From assembly GCA_017794825.1 (NCBI GenBank), contig CP051237.1, positions 5,567,342 to 5,631,341 of the forward strand: DNA of 64,000 bases. Reading direction: 5' to 3'. Position 1 is the stretch's first letter. Each line of letters opens with the position of its first letter. The position numbers and the translations under genes are program-made. Of the stretch, positions 7,162 to 15,845 are shown one piece after another. The DNA comes from Pararhizobium sp. (GTDB lineage Bacteria > Pseudomonadota > Alphaproteobacteria > Rhizobiales > Rhizobiaceae). The notes below the pieces were generated by a model. That model made no database searches and was not told where the DNA came from. It was given only the letters and a program-made list of their open reading frames with translations.

Positions 7162-9150
7162 ATGTTGCGCCACCAGCATTTGCCCTCCGATCCCATGAAC
7201 TTTCTTTCCGGCTCCAGCGAGATGGCGCGACGGATTAGGGAGTTCAATTGGGAAAACCACCCGTTCGGCCCTGCGGAAGAATGGCCGCAATCCCTTCGCT
7301 CGGCGCTCAGCATTTGTCTGCATTCCAAACTGCCCACCGCCATCTATTGGGGTTCGGAACTAAGACTGCTCTACAATGATGCGTGGTCGCATATTCCCGG
7401 CCCCCGGCATCCTGCGGCGCTGGGCGCGCCCGCGCGAGAAGTCTGGAGCGATATCTGGCACATTATCGAACCGCAATTCACTGAACTGATCCGTAGCGGC
7501 GAAGGGCTTTATGTCGAGGATCAGCTGCTGCCGATGCAGCGCTACGGCAGTGTCGAAGAGACATACTGGAACTACAGCTTCACGGCCATTCGTGGCGAAG
7601 ACGGCCGTATCGTCGGCGTTTTCAATAGCGGCAGCGAGACCACCGACAAGGTGCTGGCGCAGCGCCAGACCAGCTTCCTTTTGCGGTTTGACGAAAAGCT
7701 GCGCGCGCGCAGTGATCCTGACCGCGCGCGTCGCTATGCAGCCGAATTTCTGGGCGAACATCTCGAAGTCGCGCAGGTAGGCTTTTGCGAATTCGATCCC
7801 AAAACCGGAGATTTCCCGGTTGTCGAGTCATGGTGTGAAAGCGGCGAAGGTTCTCCTGCGGATTTCTCCGCTCTCGATAAAATCTATCCGTCGGAGGCAA
7901 ACCTCCTCGCCAACGGAGTTCCGCTGCGCATCGAACGAATGGACGACGACGCGGCGCCGCCGCGACTAAGAGAGATTTTCGCATCAGCCGGGGTCAACGC
8001 CGCTATTGCCGCGCCCTGGATCGAACAGGGCCGACTGGTCTGCGTTCTGTTCGCATATTCGCGCGAACCGCGTTCGTGGACCCGCTACGAAATGGCCACC
8101 ATCTCCGAAGTGCTGAGACGAAGCTGGGTCTGGATGGAGCAGCGCCGGGCGCGCGAGCGCGAGAGGATCATGATACGGGAGATCGATCACCGCGCGCGCA
8201 ATGTGCTCGCGGTGACCAAATCCGTCATCCACCTCACCCAGGCGGATTCGATCGAACAACTCCGCGCCAAGATCGAAGACCGGATAGCGTCACTGGCGCG
8301 ATCCCATTCGCTTCTATCATCGGAAAGCTGGACAGATATCGACCTGGCCAAAGTACTAAGGGACGAACTGGAGCCATATGGGGAGAGTGATCTCGTGTCC
8401 ATCAACATGGACGGTCCGAAAGTGAACCTCTCCGCACAGATGACGCAAAGCCTGGCGCTGGTCTTGCATGAACTGACGACCAATGCGGCCAAATACGGCC
8501 CGCTTTCCGAGAATGGCGGGCAGCTGTCGATCCGGTGGCGGACGGATGATGCGAACCGGTTGGAGCTGGAGTGGCGCGAGCACGTCGTGGCCGGAAATAA
8601 GACGCCAAACGCACCCCAGGGCGGATTTGGTTCGAAACTCATGAACCAGATCATCCTGCAACAATTGAACGGAACCCTGGAACGCCACATGGAAAGCGAT
8701 GGCTTGTTTTGTCGCATAGCTTTGCCCCTGGAACATGACGTCAGTGAAGACCAATCCGTCGAGACGACTGAAGACATTCCAGAAACCGAGCCCTCGCGCG
8801 GCGTCCTGATAGTCGAAGACGAGGCCCTGATCGCGATGGATATCGAGATGATGATCGAGGATCTTGGCCATCGGGTCTCTGCGACTGCGAACAGCGTTTC
8901 GGCGGCGCTGGAAGCTATCAACAGTCACACGCCGTCTCTCGCAGTCGTCGACCTCAATCTTGGCGGTGAATCCTCGGAACCTGTCATTGCGGCGCTCGGG
9001 GCCAGAGGCGTGCCGATCATCGTCGCTTCCGGCTATTCGGATTTCGAGGCGCCCGACGGCATATCGGCGCCGATAACAAAGTTGATGAAGCCGGTATCTC
9101 GGGAACTGCTGGAACAGGCGATTGAAAAAGTCGCCATGCCTCTGAAATAA
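7162..9150 (+). CDS. HWE-family hybrid histidine kinase with C-terminal receiver domain
   Basis: 662 residues. Order of domains: PAS-like sensor (about 20-150, WENHPFGPAEEWP onward), GAF-like domain (about 165-310), HWE dimerization/phosphoacceptor box EIDHRARNVLAV with H343, then an ATPase with the N-box ELTTNAAKYG and the diagnostic Trp-x-Glu (ELEWREHV). A receiver domain (about 549-655) has an acidic pocket in VEDEALIAMD, a phosphoacceptor Asp (D597, in VVDLNLGG) and a conserved Lys near the end (KPVSRE). No membrane segments, so it is a cytoplasmic sensor. HWE kinases commonly feed the PhyR general stress pathway. The ATG at 7162 is preferred; a TTG at 7153 and an ATG at 7195 are alternatives. 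Confidence 0.93.
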   Translation: MLRHQHLPSDPMNFLSGSSEMARRIREFNWENHPFGPAEEWPQSLRSALSICLHSKLPTAIYWGSELRLLYNDAWSHIPGPRHPAALGAPAREVWSDIWHIIEPQFTELIRSGEGLYVEDQLLPMQRYGSVEETYWNYSFTAIRGEDGRIVGVFNSGSETTDKVLAQRQTSFLLRFDEKLRARSDPDRARRYAAEFLGEHLEVAQVGFCEFDPKTGDFPVVESWCESGEGSPADFSALDKIYPSEANLLANGVPLRIERMDDDAAPPRLREIFASAGVNAAIAAPWIEQGRLVCVLFAYSREPRSWTRYEMATISEVLRRSWVWMEQRRARERERIMIREIDHRARNVLAVTKSVIHLTQADSIEQLRAKIEDRIASLARSHSLLSSESWTDIDLAKVLRDELEPYGESDLVSINMDGPKVNLSAQMTQSLALVLHELTTNAAKYGPLSENGGQLSIRWRTDDANRLELEWREHVVAGNKTPNAPQGGFGSKLMNQIILQQLNGTLERHMESDGLFCRIALPLEHDVSEDQSVETTEDIPETEPSRGVLIVEDEALIAMDIEMMIEDLGHRVSATANSVSAALEAINSHTPSLAVVDLNLGGESSEPVIAALGARGVPIIVASGYSDFEAPDGISAPITKLMKPVSRELLEQAIEKVAMPLK

Positions 9151-9687
9151 CGCCGAAAATCTGTAATAGTTTCGTCCTGATCATGCGTGATCCGGGCCAA
9201 TCTATCGATCCGTGACATTGGCGTTGAGCGCAGTCAAACCAGAATAACGGGCGGTCTGTGCGTGGTGGGGGACGCACAGACTTGAGGGAGGATATTTAGG
9301 GGACACCCTACAGCACACGTCATGAAATGACGCTATCGCCCGGCCGGAGTGGCAATTTCACAATAGAGTGAAGTGGGAGGCGGATGCAATGGATAATTGG
9401 ATTTTTTCTGTCAAATTCGAGATTTTTTTACAATTATATCAATTACTTGATAGATACTATCGACAACGGAAATTAATGTATTGCTAAAGTTTTGGCCGGT
9501 CGAAGGGGCTGAACCGGAGTTACCATGACAGGATGCGACGCGGACGATACGCGTTGAAAGCCGGGATATACAGGTAGCCCGCCACTGGTGTTTCCGCTTT
9601 GGTCACGGGACACTTCATTACACTGTGGCTCAGGTAAATTCTGTTCCCTGTGTCTCCGGGCTGTACAGGGCTGTAAATTTTGGGAAA
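9151..9687. other. Gene-free interval between the kinase and tRNA-Pro
   Basis: No plausible protein gene. It contains a perfect 10-bp stem-loop at 9254-9281 (arms GTCTGTGCGT and ACGCACAGAC, loop GGTGGGGG) and a small 6-bp hairpin CGTCAT-GAA-ATGACG at 9319-9333. An AT-rich stretch with T-runs follows at about 9395-9480. It could host a small RNA; nothing decides this. Confidence 0.4.
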
Positions 9688-9764
<77 letters not shown>

Positions 9765-9865
9765 GACTGTTTTGACACAGCCACGCTTCCCTAAAGCTTC
9801 ACCCGGATTTTCACAAGCCCGAATTTGCCGATGTGAGCCACTTCTTCCACGGAATCCTGAAAGCT

Positions 9866-10336
9866 TTATTGCGGGATCAGCGGATGCGCTATTCTGTGGC
9901 CGGGCTTGACGCCAAGCTCCGCCGCCTTGCCACCATTTATCTCGAGCACATAGGCTACGGGTTCGCGAGAGCTGATTATGCTTTCATCCAGAGGACGCGC
10001 GTTCTGATGGATATGCGCGATTACGCCATCGCTTCGTACGAATATCATGTCGAGCGGAATGAGGGTGTTGCGCATCCACATGGTGACCATTCGAACCTGA
10101 TCAAAGCGAAAAAGCATTCCGGCCCTGTCGTCGAGATGCTGGCGGTTCATCAGGCCGACCTGACGTTCCGCAGGCGTAAGAGCCAGTTCCACGTCGAACT
10201 CGTAACATCCGCTATCCGTAATGATCTGAAGCGGCGAGCCTTCTACTTTATTCTGGGCGAACGCGCCGCCAAAGGCGACAAGCAGAATGAGTGACGCCAT
10301 CCACCAGTGTGCGACGCCACGGCCGAGAACCTGCAT
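9866..10336 (-). CDS. DUF192 family exported protein
   Basis: 156 residues. A signal peptide (hydrophobic core WWMASLILLVAFGGAFA) is followed by the DUF192 domain with its hallmarks: ELALTPAERQVGLMNR, MLFRFD, MWMRNTLIPLDMIFV and VLEINGG near the end. The family is periplasmic or secreted and its function is unknown. The ATG at 10336 has GGGAGA at a good distance; the open frame continues upstream only through a TTG. It lies 55 bp downstream of the double cold-shock gene on the same strand, so the two are probably one operon. Confidence 0.9.
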   Translation of the reverse strand: MQVLGRGVAHWWMASLILLVAFGGAFAQNKVEGSPLQIITDSGCYEFDVELALTPAERQVGLMNRQHLDDRAGMLFRFDQVRMVTMWMRNTLIPLDMIFVRSDGVIAHIHQNARPLDESIISSREPVAYVLEINGGKAAELGVKPGHRIAHPLIPQ

Positions 10337-10391
10337 GCCATTTCTCCCTTTGCGATACGCCAAGGTAGCACAAAAGCGCGCCTAGAAGGCC

Positions 10392-10970
10392 TTAATGCGA
10401 TTTTGGGAAATTATTGTCGATGTCCGGATGGATTTCAGCGGCCATAAGGCCTTTTTCGCCGTTGCCGTAGCGCACGAGCACAACCTGCCCGGGGCGCAAC
10501 TCGGTCAAACCGTAGCGGCGCAGCGTTTCCATATGCACGAAAATGTCTTCCGTGCCCTCTCCGCGGGTCAGGAAACCGAACCCTTTCGAGCGGTTGAACC
10601 ATTTGACCAGCGCACGTTCCATACCGCTGGTAGGCGTTACCTGGACATGTGTGCGTACTGGAGGCAACTGGCTGGGATGAACCGCCGTCGACTGATCCAT
10701 GGAAAGAATGCGAAACGCCTGATATCCGCGATCGCGCTTCTGGATTTCGCACACGACACGCGTGCCTTCAAGAGCGGTCTGATATCCGTCGCGGCGCAGG
10801 CATGTCACATGCAGGAGGACGTCCGGCAACCCGTTGTCGGGCACGATGAACCCAAAACCCTTGGCAACATCAAACCATTTTATGACGCCAGATATCTCGA
10901 TAAGATCCACAGATTCTCCGGACATCGAAGCCTCGGTGGATTCATTCTTGTGTGGAGACTTGTCCCCCAT
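10392..10970 (-). CDS. Cold-shock protein with two CSD domains
   Basis: 192 residues containing two cold-shock domains: the first about residues 27-92 (GVIKWFDVAKGFGFIVPD), the second about 118-185 (ALVKWFNRSKGFGFLTRG). Both carry the RNP1 core KGFGF; RNP2-like segments are VLLHV in the first and IFVHM in the second. Single-stranded RNA/DNA binding is expected, so it probably acts as an RNA chaperone. The N-terminal 25 residues are polar and probably disordered. The ATG at 10970 has GGGGTGA directly upstream. This two-CSD architecture followed by DUF192 recurs in the order. Confidence 0.93.
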   Translation of the reverse strand: MGDKSPHKNESTEASMSGESVDLIEISGVIKWFDVAKGFGFIVPDNGLPDVLLHVTCLRRDGYQTALEGTRVVCEIQKRDRGYQAFRILSMDQSTAVHPSQLPPVRTHVQVTPTSGMERALVKWFNRSKGFGFLTRGEGTEDIFVHMETLRRYGLTELRPGQVVLVRYGNGEKGLMAAEIHPDIDNNFPKSH

Positions 10971-11148
10971 TCACCCCGGCCTCTCGAAAACGCAAACCCC
11001 GATCACGCATGATTCTGGCGGATAGAATAACATCGGTTGCATAAGGTGATGCAAGCATAACTTTTTCGAAATGTCAGATTGGGTGGTTTTTTTGCCTTCG
11101 TATGGTATTCAAACCACAAACAGCACTCCTGAAACGAGGGTAAGATCA

Positions 11149-11589
11149 ATGCGTTATCTTCATACTATGGTCCGCGTAAGTAACGTCGAGCAAGCGCTGG
11201 ACTTTTATTGCAACAAGCTGGGCCTTGTGGAAATCCGCCGCACTGAAAGCGAAGCAGGACGTTTCACTCTGATTTTCCTGGCGGCGCCAGGCGATGTAGA
11301 ACATATCGAGACGACGCAGGCGCCGCTTCTCGAACTGACCTACAATTGGGATCCGGAGGCGTACTCGGGCGGCCGCAATTTCGGCCACCTTGCCTACCAG
11401 GTGGACGACATCCACGCCTACTGCCAGTCCCTGATGGACAAGGGTGTCACGATCAACCGTCCGCCACGTGACGGCCGCATGGCATTCGTTCGCTCCCCGG
11501 ATGGCATCTCGGTTGAAATCCTGCAGTCAGGAGCAGCGCTGGCGCCGCAGGAACCCTGGGCCAGCATGCCCAATACAGGGAGCTGGTAG
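11149..11589 (+). CDS. gloA: Lactoylglutathione lyase (glyoxalase I), VOC family
   Basis: 146 residues, the usual length of bacterial GloA, converting the methylglyoxal-glutathione hemithioacetal to S-lactoylglutathione. VOC metal ligands are visible: His in LHTMVRV, Glu in LELTYNWD, His in FGHLAYQVDD and Glu in VEILQ. YSGGRNFGHLA and the SPDGISVEI end are typical of GloA. An in-frame upstream extension to 11071 is rejected because GAGGGT at 11136-11141 fits the ATG at 11149. Single gene before tRNA-Glu. Confidence 0.93.
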   Translation: MRYLHTMVRVSNVEQALDFYCNKLGLVEIRRTESEAGRFTLIFLAAPGDVEHIETTQAPLLELTYNWDPEAYSGGRNFGHLAYQVDDIHAYCQSLMDKGVTINRPPRDGRMAFVRSPDGISVEILQSGAALAPQEPWASMPNTGSW

Positions 11590-11681
11590 TGGTCGCTCAC
11601 GCTCTTGCGAGCGGTTGCGCCGGTATTTGATCAGACCGCGAAATCGACTGTCACATTTTTTAAAAGAATCCAAAATTCGCG

Positions 11682-11710
11682 CTTGCGGGAATCCGGTGAG
11701 CTGACTATAT
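11682..11710 (+). promoter_or_regulatory. Housekeeping-type promoter of tRNA-Glu
   Basis: CTTGCG at 11682-11687, 17-bp spacer, CTATAT at 11705-11710, matching the alphaproteobacterial sigma-70 pattern, 12 bp before the tRNA 5' end. Confidence 0.7.
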
Positions 11711-11721
11711 AGCGACCCGAC

Positions 11722-11796
11722 GCGCCCTTCGTCTATCGGTTAGGACGCCAGATTTTCATTCTGGAAAGAGGGGTTCGATTCCCCTAGGGCGTGCCA
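11722..11796 (+). tRNA. tRNA-Glu (anticodon UUC)
   Basis: A 75-nt cloverleaf with CCA. The acceptor GCGCCCT pairs with AGGGCGT (one G-T), the anticodon arm CCAGA-TTTTCAT-TCTGG gives TTC, and the T-arm AGGGGTTCGATTCCCCT is intact. Confidence 0.97.
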
Positions 11797-11872
11797 TTTT
11801 CCACTCATATTCAATGTGATAAATCCGAACGCCGGCCTCAGCTCGGGTTTTGCTCGACTGCGCCCTTCCCGG

Positions 11873-12874
11873 CTACGATCCTGTTTTCTGCAAATTCTCG
11901 GCCGCGAAGCATTTGGCCTGACCAAACTGCGTGGTCACCATGACTGGCGCCTCGATACGGCAACGATCGAACGCCTTGACGCAGCGTGGATGAAAGACAC
12001 AGCCATCCGGGGGTGAGATGGGGTTCGGGATCTCGCCTATGACCTCCTCACGCTTGCGATTCGTCATGTCGACATCAGGAACGGCGTCGAGCAGCATCTG
12101 CGTATAGGGATGCTGGGGATCTTCGAACAGTCCCCTCGCCTGCGCATTCTCCACGAGAGCCCCGAGATAGAGCACGCCGATCCGGTTCGCCATATGCCTG
12201 ACCACGGAAAGGTCGTGGCTGATGAAAAGGTAGGTCAGGCCGAGTTCGTCCTGGAGGTCCCGCATCAGGTTCAGAATCTGCGCCTGCACCGAAACGTCCA
12301 GAGCGGATGTCGGTTCGTCGCATACAATGAATTCGGGATTGGAGGACAGCGCTCTTGCGATGGCGATACGCTGGCGCTGACCGCCGGAAAATTCGTGAGG
12401 ATATTTCGAACCGTCCGCTTCCGAGAGACCAACCAGTTCGAGCAACTCTGCGACCCGCGCGGCCCGGGCCTGGCGATTTTTGTACATGTCGAAGGCGATG
12501 ATCGGCTCCGCGACAATGTCGCGTACTTTCCAACGCGGATTGAGGCTGGCGAAGGGGCTCTGGAAGATCATCTGGAAACGCGAGCGCATCGAGCGCATGG
12601 CGCCGCCGGCGCCGGTTCCGACCGGCGCGCCGTCAAACAGGATTTCGCCGGAGCTCGAAGGCAGAAGACCGACCACCATTTTCGCGATCGTCGATTTTCC
12701 TGATCCGGATTCGCCGACGAGGGCGAATGTCTCGCCCTTGTTGATGGTGAAGGAAACACGGTCCACCGCCCTGAGATAGCGTTTCCCTTCCGCTTCCAGT
12801 ACGCGGTTCAGCAAGGGTTTTGACATATCAAAGGTTCGCGTCAGATTGCGGACTTCCAGCAGCGTTTCGCTCAT
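11873..12874 (-). CDS. dppF: Dipeptide/oligopeptide ABC transporter ATP-binding protein (DppF/OppF type)
   Basis: 333 residues. Walker A GESGSGKST, signature FSGGQRQRIAIARAL, Walker B EFIVCDEPTSALDVS and H-loop FISHDLSVV are all intact. The C-terminal oligopeptide-transporter extension carries the typical CVFHPRCVKAFDRC cysteine segment. It energises uptake with DppD. The start is the ATG at 12874; the longer frame is unsupported. ATGA overlap with dppD (4 bp) shows translational coupling. It is the last gene of the five-gene operon dppA-B-C-D-F. Confidence 0.95.
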   Translation of the reverse strand: MSETLLEVRNLTRTFDMSKPLLNRVLEAEGKRYLRAVDRVSFTINKGETFALVGESGSGKSTIAKMVVGLLPSSSGEILFDGAPVGTGAGGAMRSMRSRFQMIFQSPFASLNPRWKVRDIVAEPIIAFDMYKNRQARAARVAELLELVGLSEADGSKYPHEFSGGQRQRIAIARALSSNPEFIVCDEPTSALDVSVQAQILNLMRDLQDELGLTYLFISHDLSVVRHMANRIGVLYLGALVENAQARGLFEDPQHPYTQMLLDAVPDVDMTNRKREEVIGEIPNPISPPDGCVFHPRCVKAFDRCRIEAPVMVTTQFGQAKCFAAENLQKTGS

Positions 12875-13860
12875 GCCGACGCCTCCGACTTTGCATCGTC
12901 GTACAGCCAGCAGGAGACTTCGCGATTGCCGGAGTGGATCAGTTCCGGCCGCTCCTTCGTACAGCGCGAGAAGACCTGGTCGCAGCGCGGATTGAACGCG
13001 CACCCTTCCGGAATGTTGGTCAGGCGGGGCATCGATCCCGGAATCTGGACCAGCCGGGCGTCCGTGCTCGTCAACGAGGGAATCGATCCCATCAGGCCTT
13101 TCGTATAGGGATGCAACGCATCCTTGATGACCGACCGCACCGGTCCGATTTCCGCCAGACGACCGGCGTACATGACGGCGACGCGATCCGCCGTCTCGGC
13201 GATGACGCCCATATCATGCGTGATCAGGATCACCGACGCATTGCGCTCCGAGCACAGTTTTTTTAGAACATCGATGATTTGCGCCTGAACCGAAACGTCG
13301 AGCGCCGTCGTCGGTTCGTCGGCAATGACCAGTTCGGGTTCGGCGGCAAGCGCGAGCGCTATCACCACACGTTGACGCATGCCGCCGGAGAACTGGTGCG
13401 GATAATCGTCGATGCGCTGGCTCGCTGCCGGAATGCCGACTTCGTTCAACAGGCCGATCGCACGTTCGCGGGCTTCCTTCGCCGACACCAGCAAATGCAC
13501 CCTTATGGTCTCGACCAATTGCTCGGCAATGGTGAAAAGCGGATTGAGCGACGTCAGGGGATCCTGGAAGACCATGCCGATCCGCCGTCCCCTGACCTGA
13601 CGCATTTCGGCGGTGGACAGATTGTCTATGCGCCTGCCTTCCAATGAAATGGAACCGCCGGTAATCCTGCCGGGTGCCTCGATAAGTCCGATGATCGCTG
13701 CGCCGGTCATCGATTTGCCGGCGCCGGATTCGCCCACGAGACCGAGCACCTCGCCGCGCGCCAGATCGAACGAGACATTGTCGACCGCCGTCAGAAGCGC
13801 TCCACGGGCCGGGAACTGTACGGTGAGGTTCTTGATGGAAAGCAAGGGATGATCTGTCAC
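12871..13860 (-). CDS. dppD: Dipeptide/oligopeptide ABC transporter ATP-binding protein (DppD/OppD type)
   Basis: 329 residues with Walker A GESGAGKSM, signature FSGGMRQRVVIALAL, Walker B ELVIADEPTTALDVS and switch His in LITHDMGVI. The C-terminal peptide-transporter extension has CAFNPRCDQVFSRC. It pairs with DppF to hydrolyse ATP for peptide import. It overlaps dppF by 4 bp and starts 9 bp after the dppC stop. Substrate specificity cannot be read from the ATPase. Confidence 0.95.
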   Translation of the reverse strand: MTDHPLLSIKNLTVQFPARGALLTAVDNVSFDLARGEVLGLVGESGAGKSMTGAAIIGLIEAPGRITGGSISLEGRRIDNLSTAEMRQVRGRRIGMVFQDPLTSLNPLFTIAEQLVETIRVHLLVSAKEARERAIGLLNEVGIPAASQRIDDYPHQFSGGMRQRVVIALALAAEPELVIADEPTTALDVSVQAQIIDVLKKLCSERNASVILITHDMGVIAETADRVAVMYAGRLAEIGPVRSVIKDALHPYTKGLMGSIPSLTSTDARLVQIPGSMPRLTNIPEGCAFNPRCDQVFSRCTKERPELIHSGNREVSCWLYDDAKSEASA

Positions 13861-13869
13861 TGGTGTCCC

Positions 13870-14784
13870 TTACTTGAGTTTCGGATTGAGCGCGTCGCGC
13901 AACCAGTCGCCCAGCAGGTTGACCGAGAGCGCCAGCGCCAGAAGCGTGATTGCGGGAAAGAAGAGGATCCACCACTCGCCGGAAAACAGGAAGCCTTGGC
14001 CGATCCTGATCAGGGTGCCGAGCGACGGCTGTGTTGGCGGCGCCCCTACCCCGAGAAATGACAGCGTCGCCTCCGCGATGATGGCGAGCGCAAGAGAGAT
14101 CGTGGCGATCACCAGCACCGGCGACAAGGTATTGGGCAATATGTGCCGTATCATGATCACGACCGAGGATCGTCCGATCAGACGCGCCGCCTGAACGTAC
14201 TCCTTGCTCTTTTCCACAAGCGTGGCGCCTCGCACCACGCGCGCGAACTGAACCCAGTCGGACAGTCCTATGGCGATGATCAGCACCCAGATCGCTATCT
14301 CGTCCCGCATGGAAGGCGGCGTTATGCCTTTGGCGATGCCAAAGATCAAAAGCGCGACGAGAATGGCCGGAAACGTCAGCTGAATGTCGGCGATGCGCAT
14401 GATGATGATGTCCGTTCGACCGCCGATGAAGCCTGAGAGAAGTCCCAGCGACACCCCCAGCACCATAGCGAACAGCACGGCGGCGAAACCGACGAAGAGC
14501 GATATGCGCATGCCGTACAGGATCGTCGCATAGACGTCCCGACCCTGATCGTCGGCGCCAAAGATGAATGTGTCGCCGGTAAACTGGTTGGGCTCCATCG
14601 GCTTCGAAAATCCGTTCATCAGATTGAGCGACGCCGGGTCGAACGGATTCTGGCTCGTCACAAGGGGCGCCAGCACGGCCCCGCCAATGAGAAGAACGGT
14701 CACGGCCAATGCGATGATTGCGACCGGCGAGCGGTTGAACTTGTAGACGAGGTCGGATCCGACAAATCGTTTGATCATCTCCAT
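13870..14784 (-). CDS. dppC: Dipeptide/oligopeptide ABC transporter permease (DppC type)
   Basis: 304 residues with an N-terminal membrane helix (SPVAIIALAVTVLLIGGAVLA), a periplasmic loop (FIFGADDQGRDVYATILYG), then five more helices typical of OppC/DppC. The EAA-loop region (VEKSKEYVQAARLIG, then RHILPNTLSPV) contacts the ATPases. The ATG at 14784 is chosen because GGGGGAGG at 14795-14802 lies about 10 nt upstream; the longer ORF would overlap dppB. Confidence 0.93.
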   Translation of the reverse strand: MEMIKRFVGSDLVYKFNRSPVAIIALAVTVLLIGGAVLAPLVTSQNPFDPASLNLMNGFSKPMEPNQFTGDTFIFGADDQGRDVYATILYGMRISLFVGFAAVLFAMVLGVSLGLLSGFIGGRTDIIIMRIADIQLTFPAILVALLIFGIAKGITPPSMRDEIAIWVLIIAIGLSDWVQFARVVRGATLVEKSKEYVQAARLIGRSSVVIMIRHILPNTLSPVLVIATISLALAIIAEATLSFLGVGAPPTQPSLGTLIRIGQGFLFSGEWWILFFPAITLLALALSVNLLGDWLRDALNPKLK

Positions 14785-14788
14785 CTGG

Positions 14789-15778
14789 TCAATGTCCTCC
14801 CCCCGCGGAGCCATCGGCCTTGAGCCTCGGATCGATCGAGAAATAGAGCAGATCTACAATCAGGTTGATCGTGACGAACAGAACGGAAATGAGCATCAGA
14901 TACGTCGCCATGACCGGTATGTCGACAAACTGGATGGCGTTGATAAACAGGAGGCCAACGCCCGGCCACTGGAAAACCGTCTCGGTGATGATCGCAAAGG
15001 CGACGATCGATCCGAGTTGCAGGCCGGTAATGGTGATGACGGGCACAAGCGTGTTTTTCAGGGCGTGGCGAAAGTGAATCCTGCGCGACGGCAATCCGCG
15101 CGCGTCGGCGAATTTCACATAGTCGGAACGCAGGACCTCGAGCATTTCCGAACGCACCAGCCGCATGATCAGCGTCATCTGGTAGAGTCCCAGCGTGATG
15201 GCCGGCAGGATGAGCGCTTTCAGGCCGCTGGCCGTCAGAAAGCCGGTGGTCCATCCGCCTATCTTGACCGTTTCGCCGCGACCGAAACTCGGCAACCAAC
15301 CCAGTTCGACGGCGAACACGTAGATCAGCAGAATGCCGATAAGGAATGTGGGAAGCGAGACGCCGACAAGCGAGAGCGTCATGACGGCGTTGGACAGCCA
15401 TCCGTCCCGGCGGATCGCCGTATAAACGCCCAGCGATATGCCCAGCACGAGGGCGAACACAGCGGATACGAAGGCAAGTTCAAGCGTTGCGGGCGCGCGT
15501 TCGGCGATGATGTCGGCGACTGGTCGTCCCTGGCGATATGAAACGCCAAAATTGCCGTCGACCACGATGCCCTTCAGAAACTTGAAATACTGAACAGGAA
15601 ACGGTTGATCGAGGCCCAGTTGGGACCGAACCCGTTCGATGTCGGCGATCGTGCGTTCCTGTCCGAGCAGGTTTTCAACCGGGTCGCCGACGAAGCGGAA
15701 CAGCGAAAACGCAACCAGTCCGACCACGAGCAACACGACCACAGACTGCGCCACGCGCCTGATGATAAAGGCAAGCAT
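14789..15778 (-). CDS. dppB: Dipeptide/oligopeptide ABC transporter permease (DppB type)
   Basis: 329 residues. It starts with the DppB/OppB N-terminus MLAFIIRRVAQSVVVLLVVG and has six predicted membrane helices. The large periplasmic loop after TM1 contains the family's GLDQPFPVQYFKFLKG region, and the cytoplasmic EAA loop is YVKFADARGLPSRRIHFRHALKN. It forms the channel with DppC. It is separated from dppA by a 67-bp gap with a hairpin. Confidence 0.94.
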   Translation of the reverse strand: MLAFIIRRVAQSVVVLLVVGLVAFSLFRFVGDPVENLLGQERTIADIERVRSQLGLDQPFPVQYFKFLKGIVVDGNFGVSYRQGRPVADIIAERAPATLELAFVSAVFALVLGISLGVYTAIRRDGWLSNAVMTLSLVGVSLPTFLIGILLIYVFAVELGWLPSFGRGETVKIGGWTTGFLTASGLKALILPAITLGLYQMTLIMRLVRSEMLEVLRSDYVKFADARGLPSRRIHFRHALKNTLVPVITITGLQLGSIVAFAIITETVFQWPGVGLLFINAIQFVDIPVMATYLMLISVLFVTINLIVDLLYFSIDPRLKADGSAGGGH

Positions 15779-15803
15779 CTAGATGCGTCTGCTTGTTAAG
15801 GAA

Positions 15804-15829
15804 TCCGGAGCGCCAAAGCGCGCTCCGGA
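15804..15829 (-). terminator. Intercistronic hairpin between dppA and dppB
   Basis: A 9-bp perfect stem (TCCGGAGCG at 15804-15812, CGCTCCGGA at 15821-15829) with an 8-nt loop and no T-run. It lies just after the dppA stop, where solute-binding-protein genes often carry a stabilising or attenuating stem-loop. Confidence 0.6.
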
Positions 15830-15845
15830 AACCAATTTCACAGGA

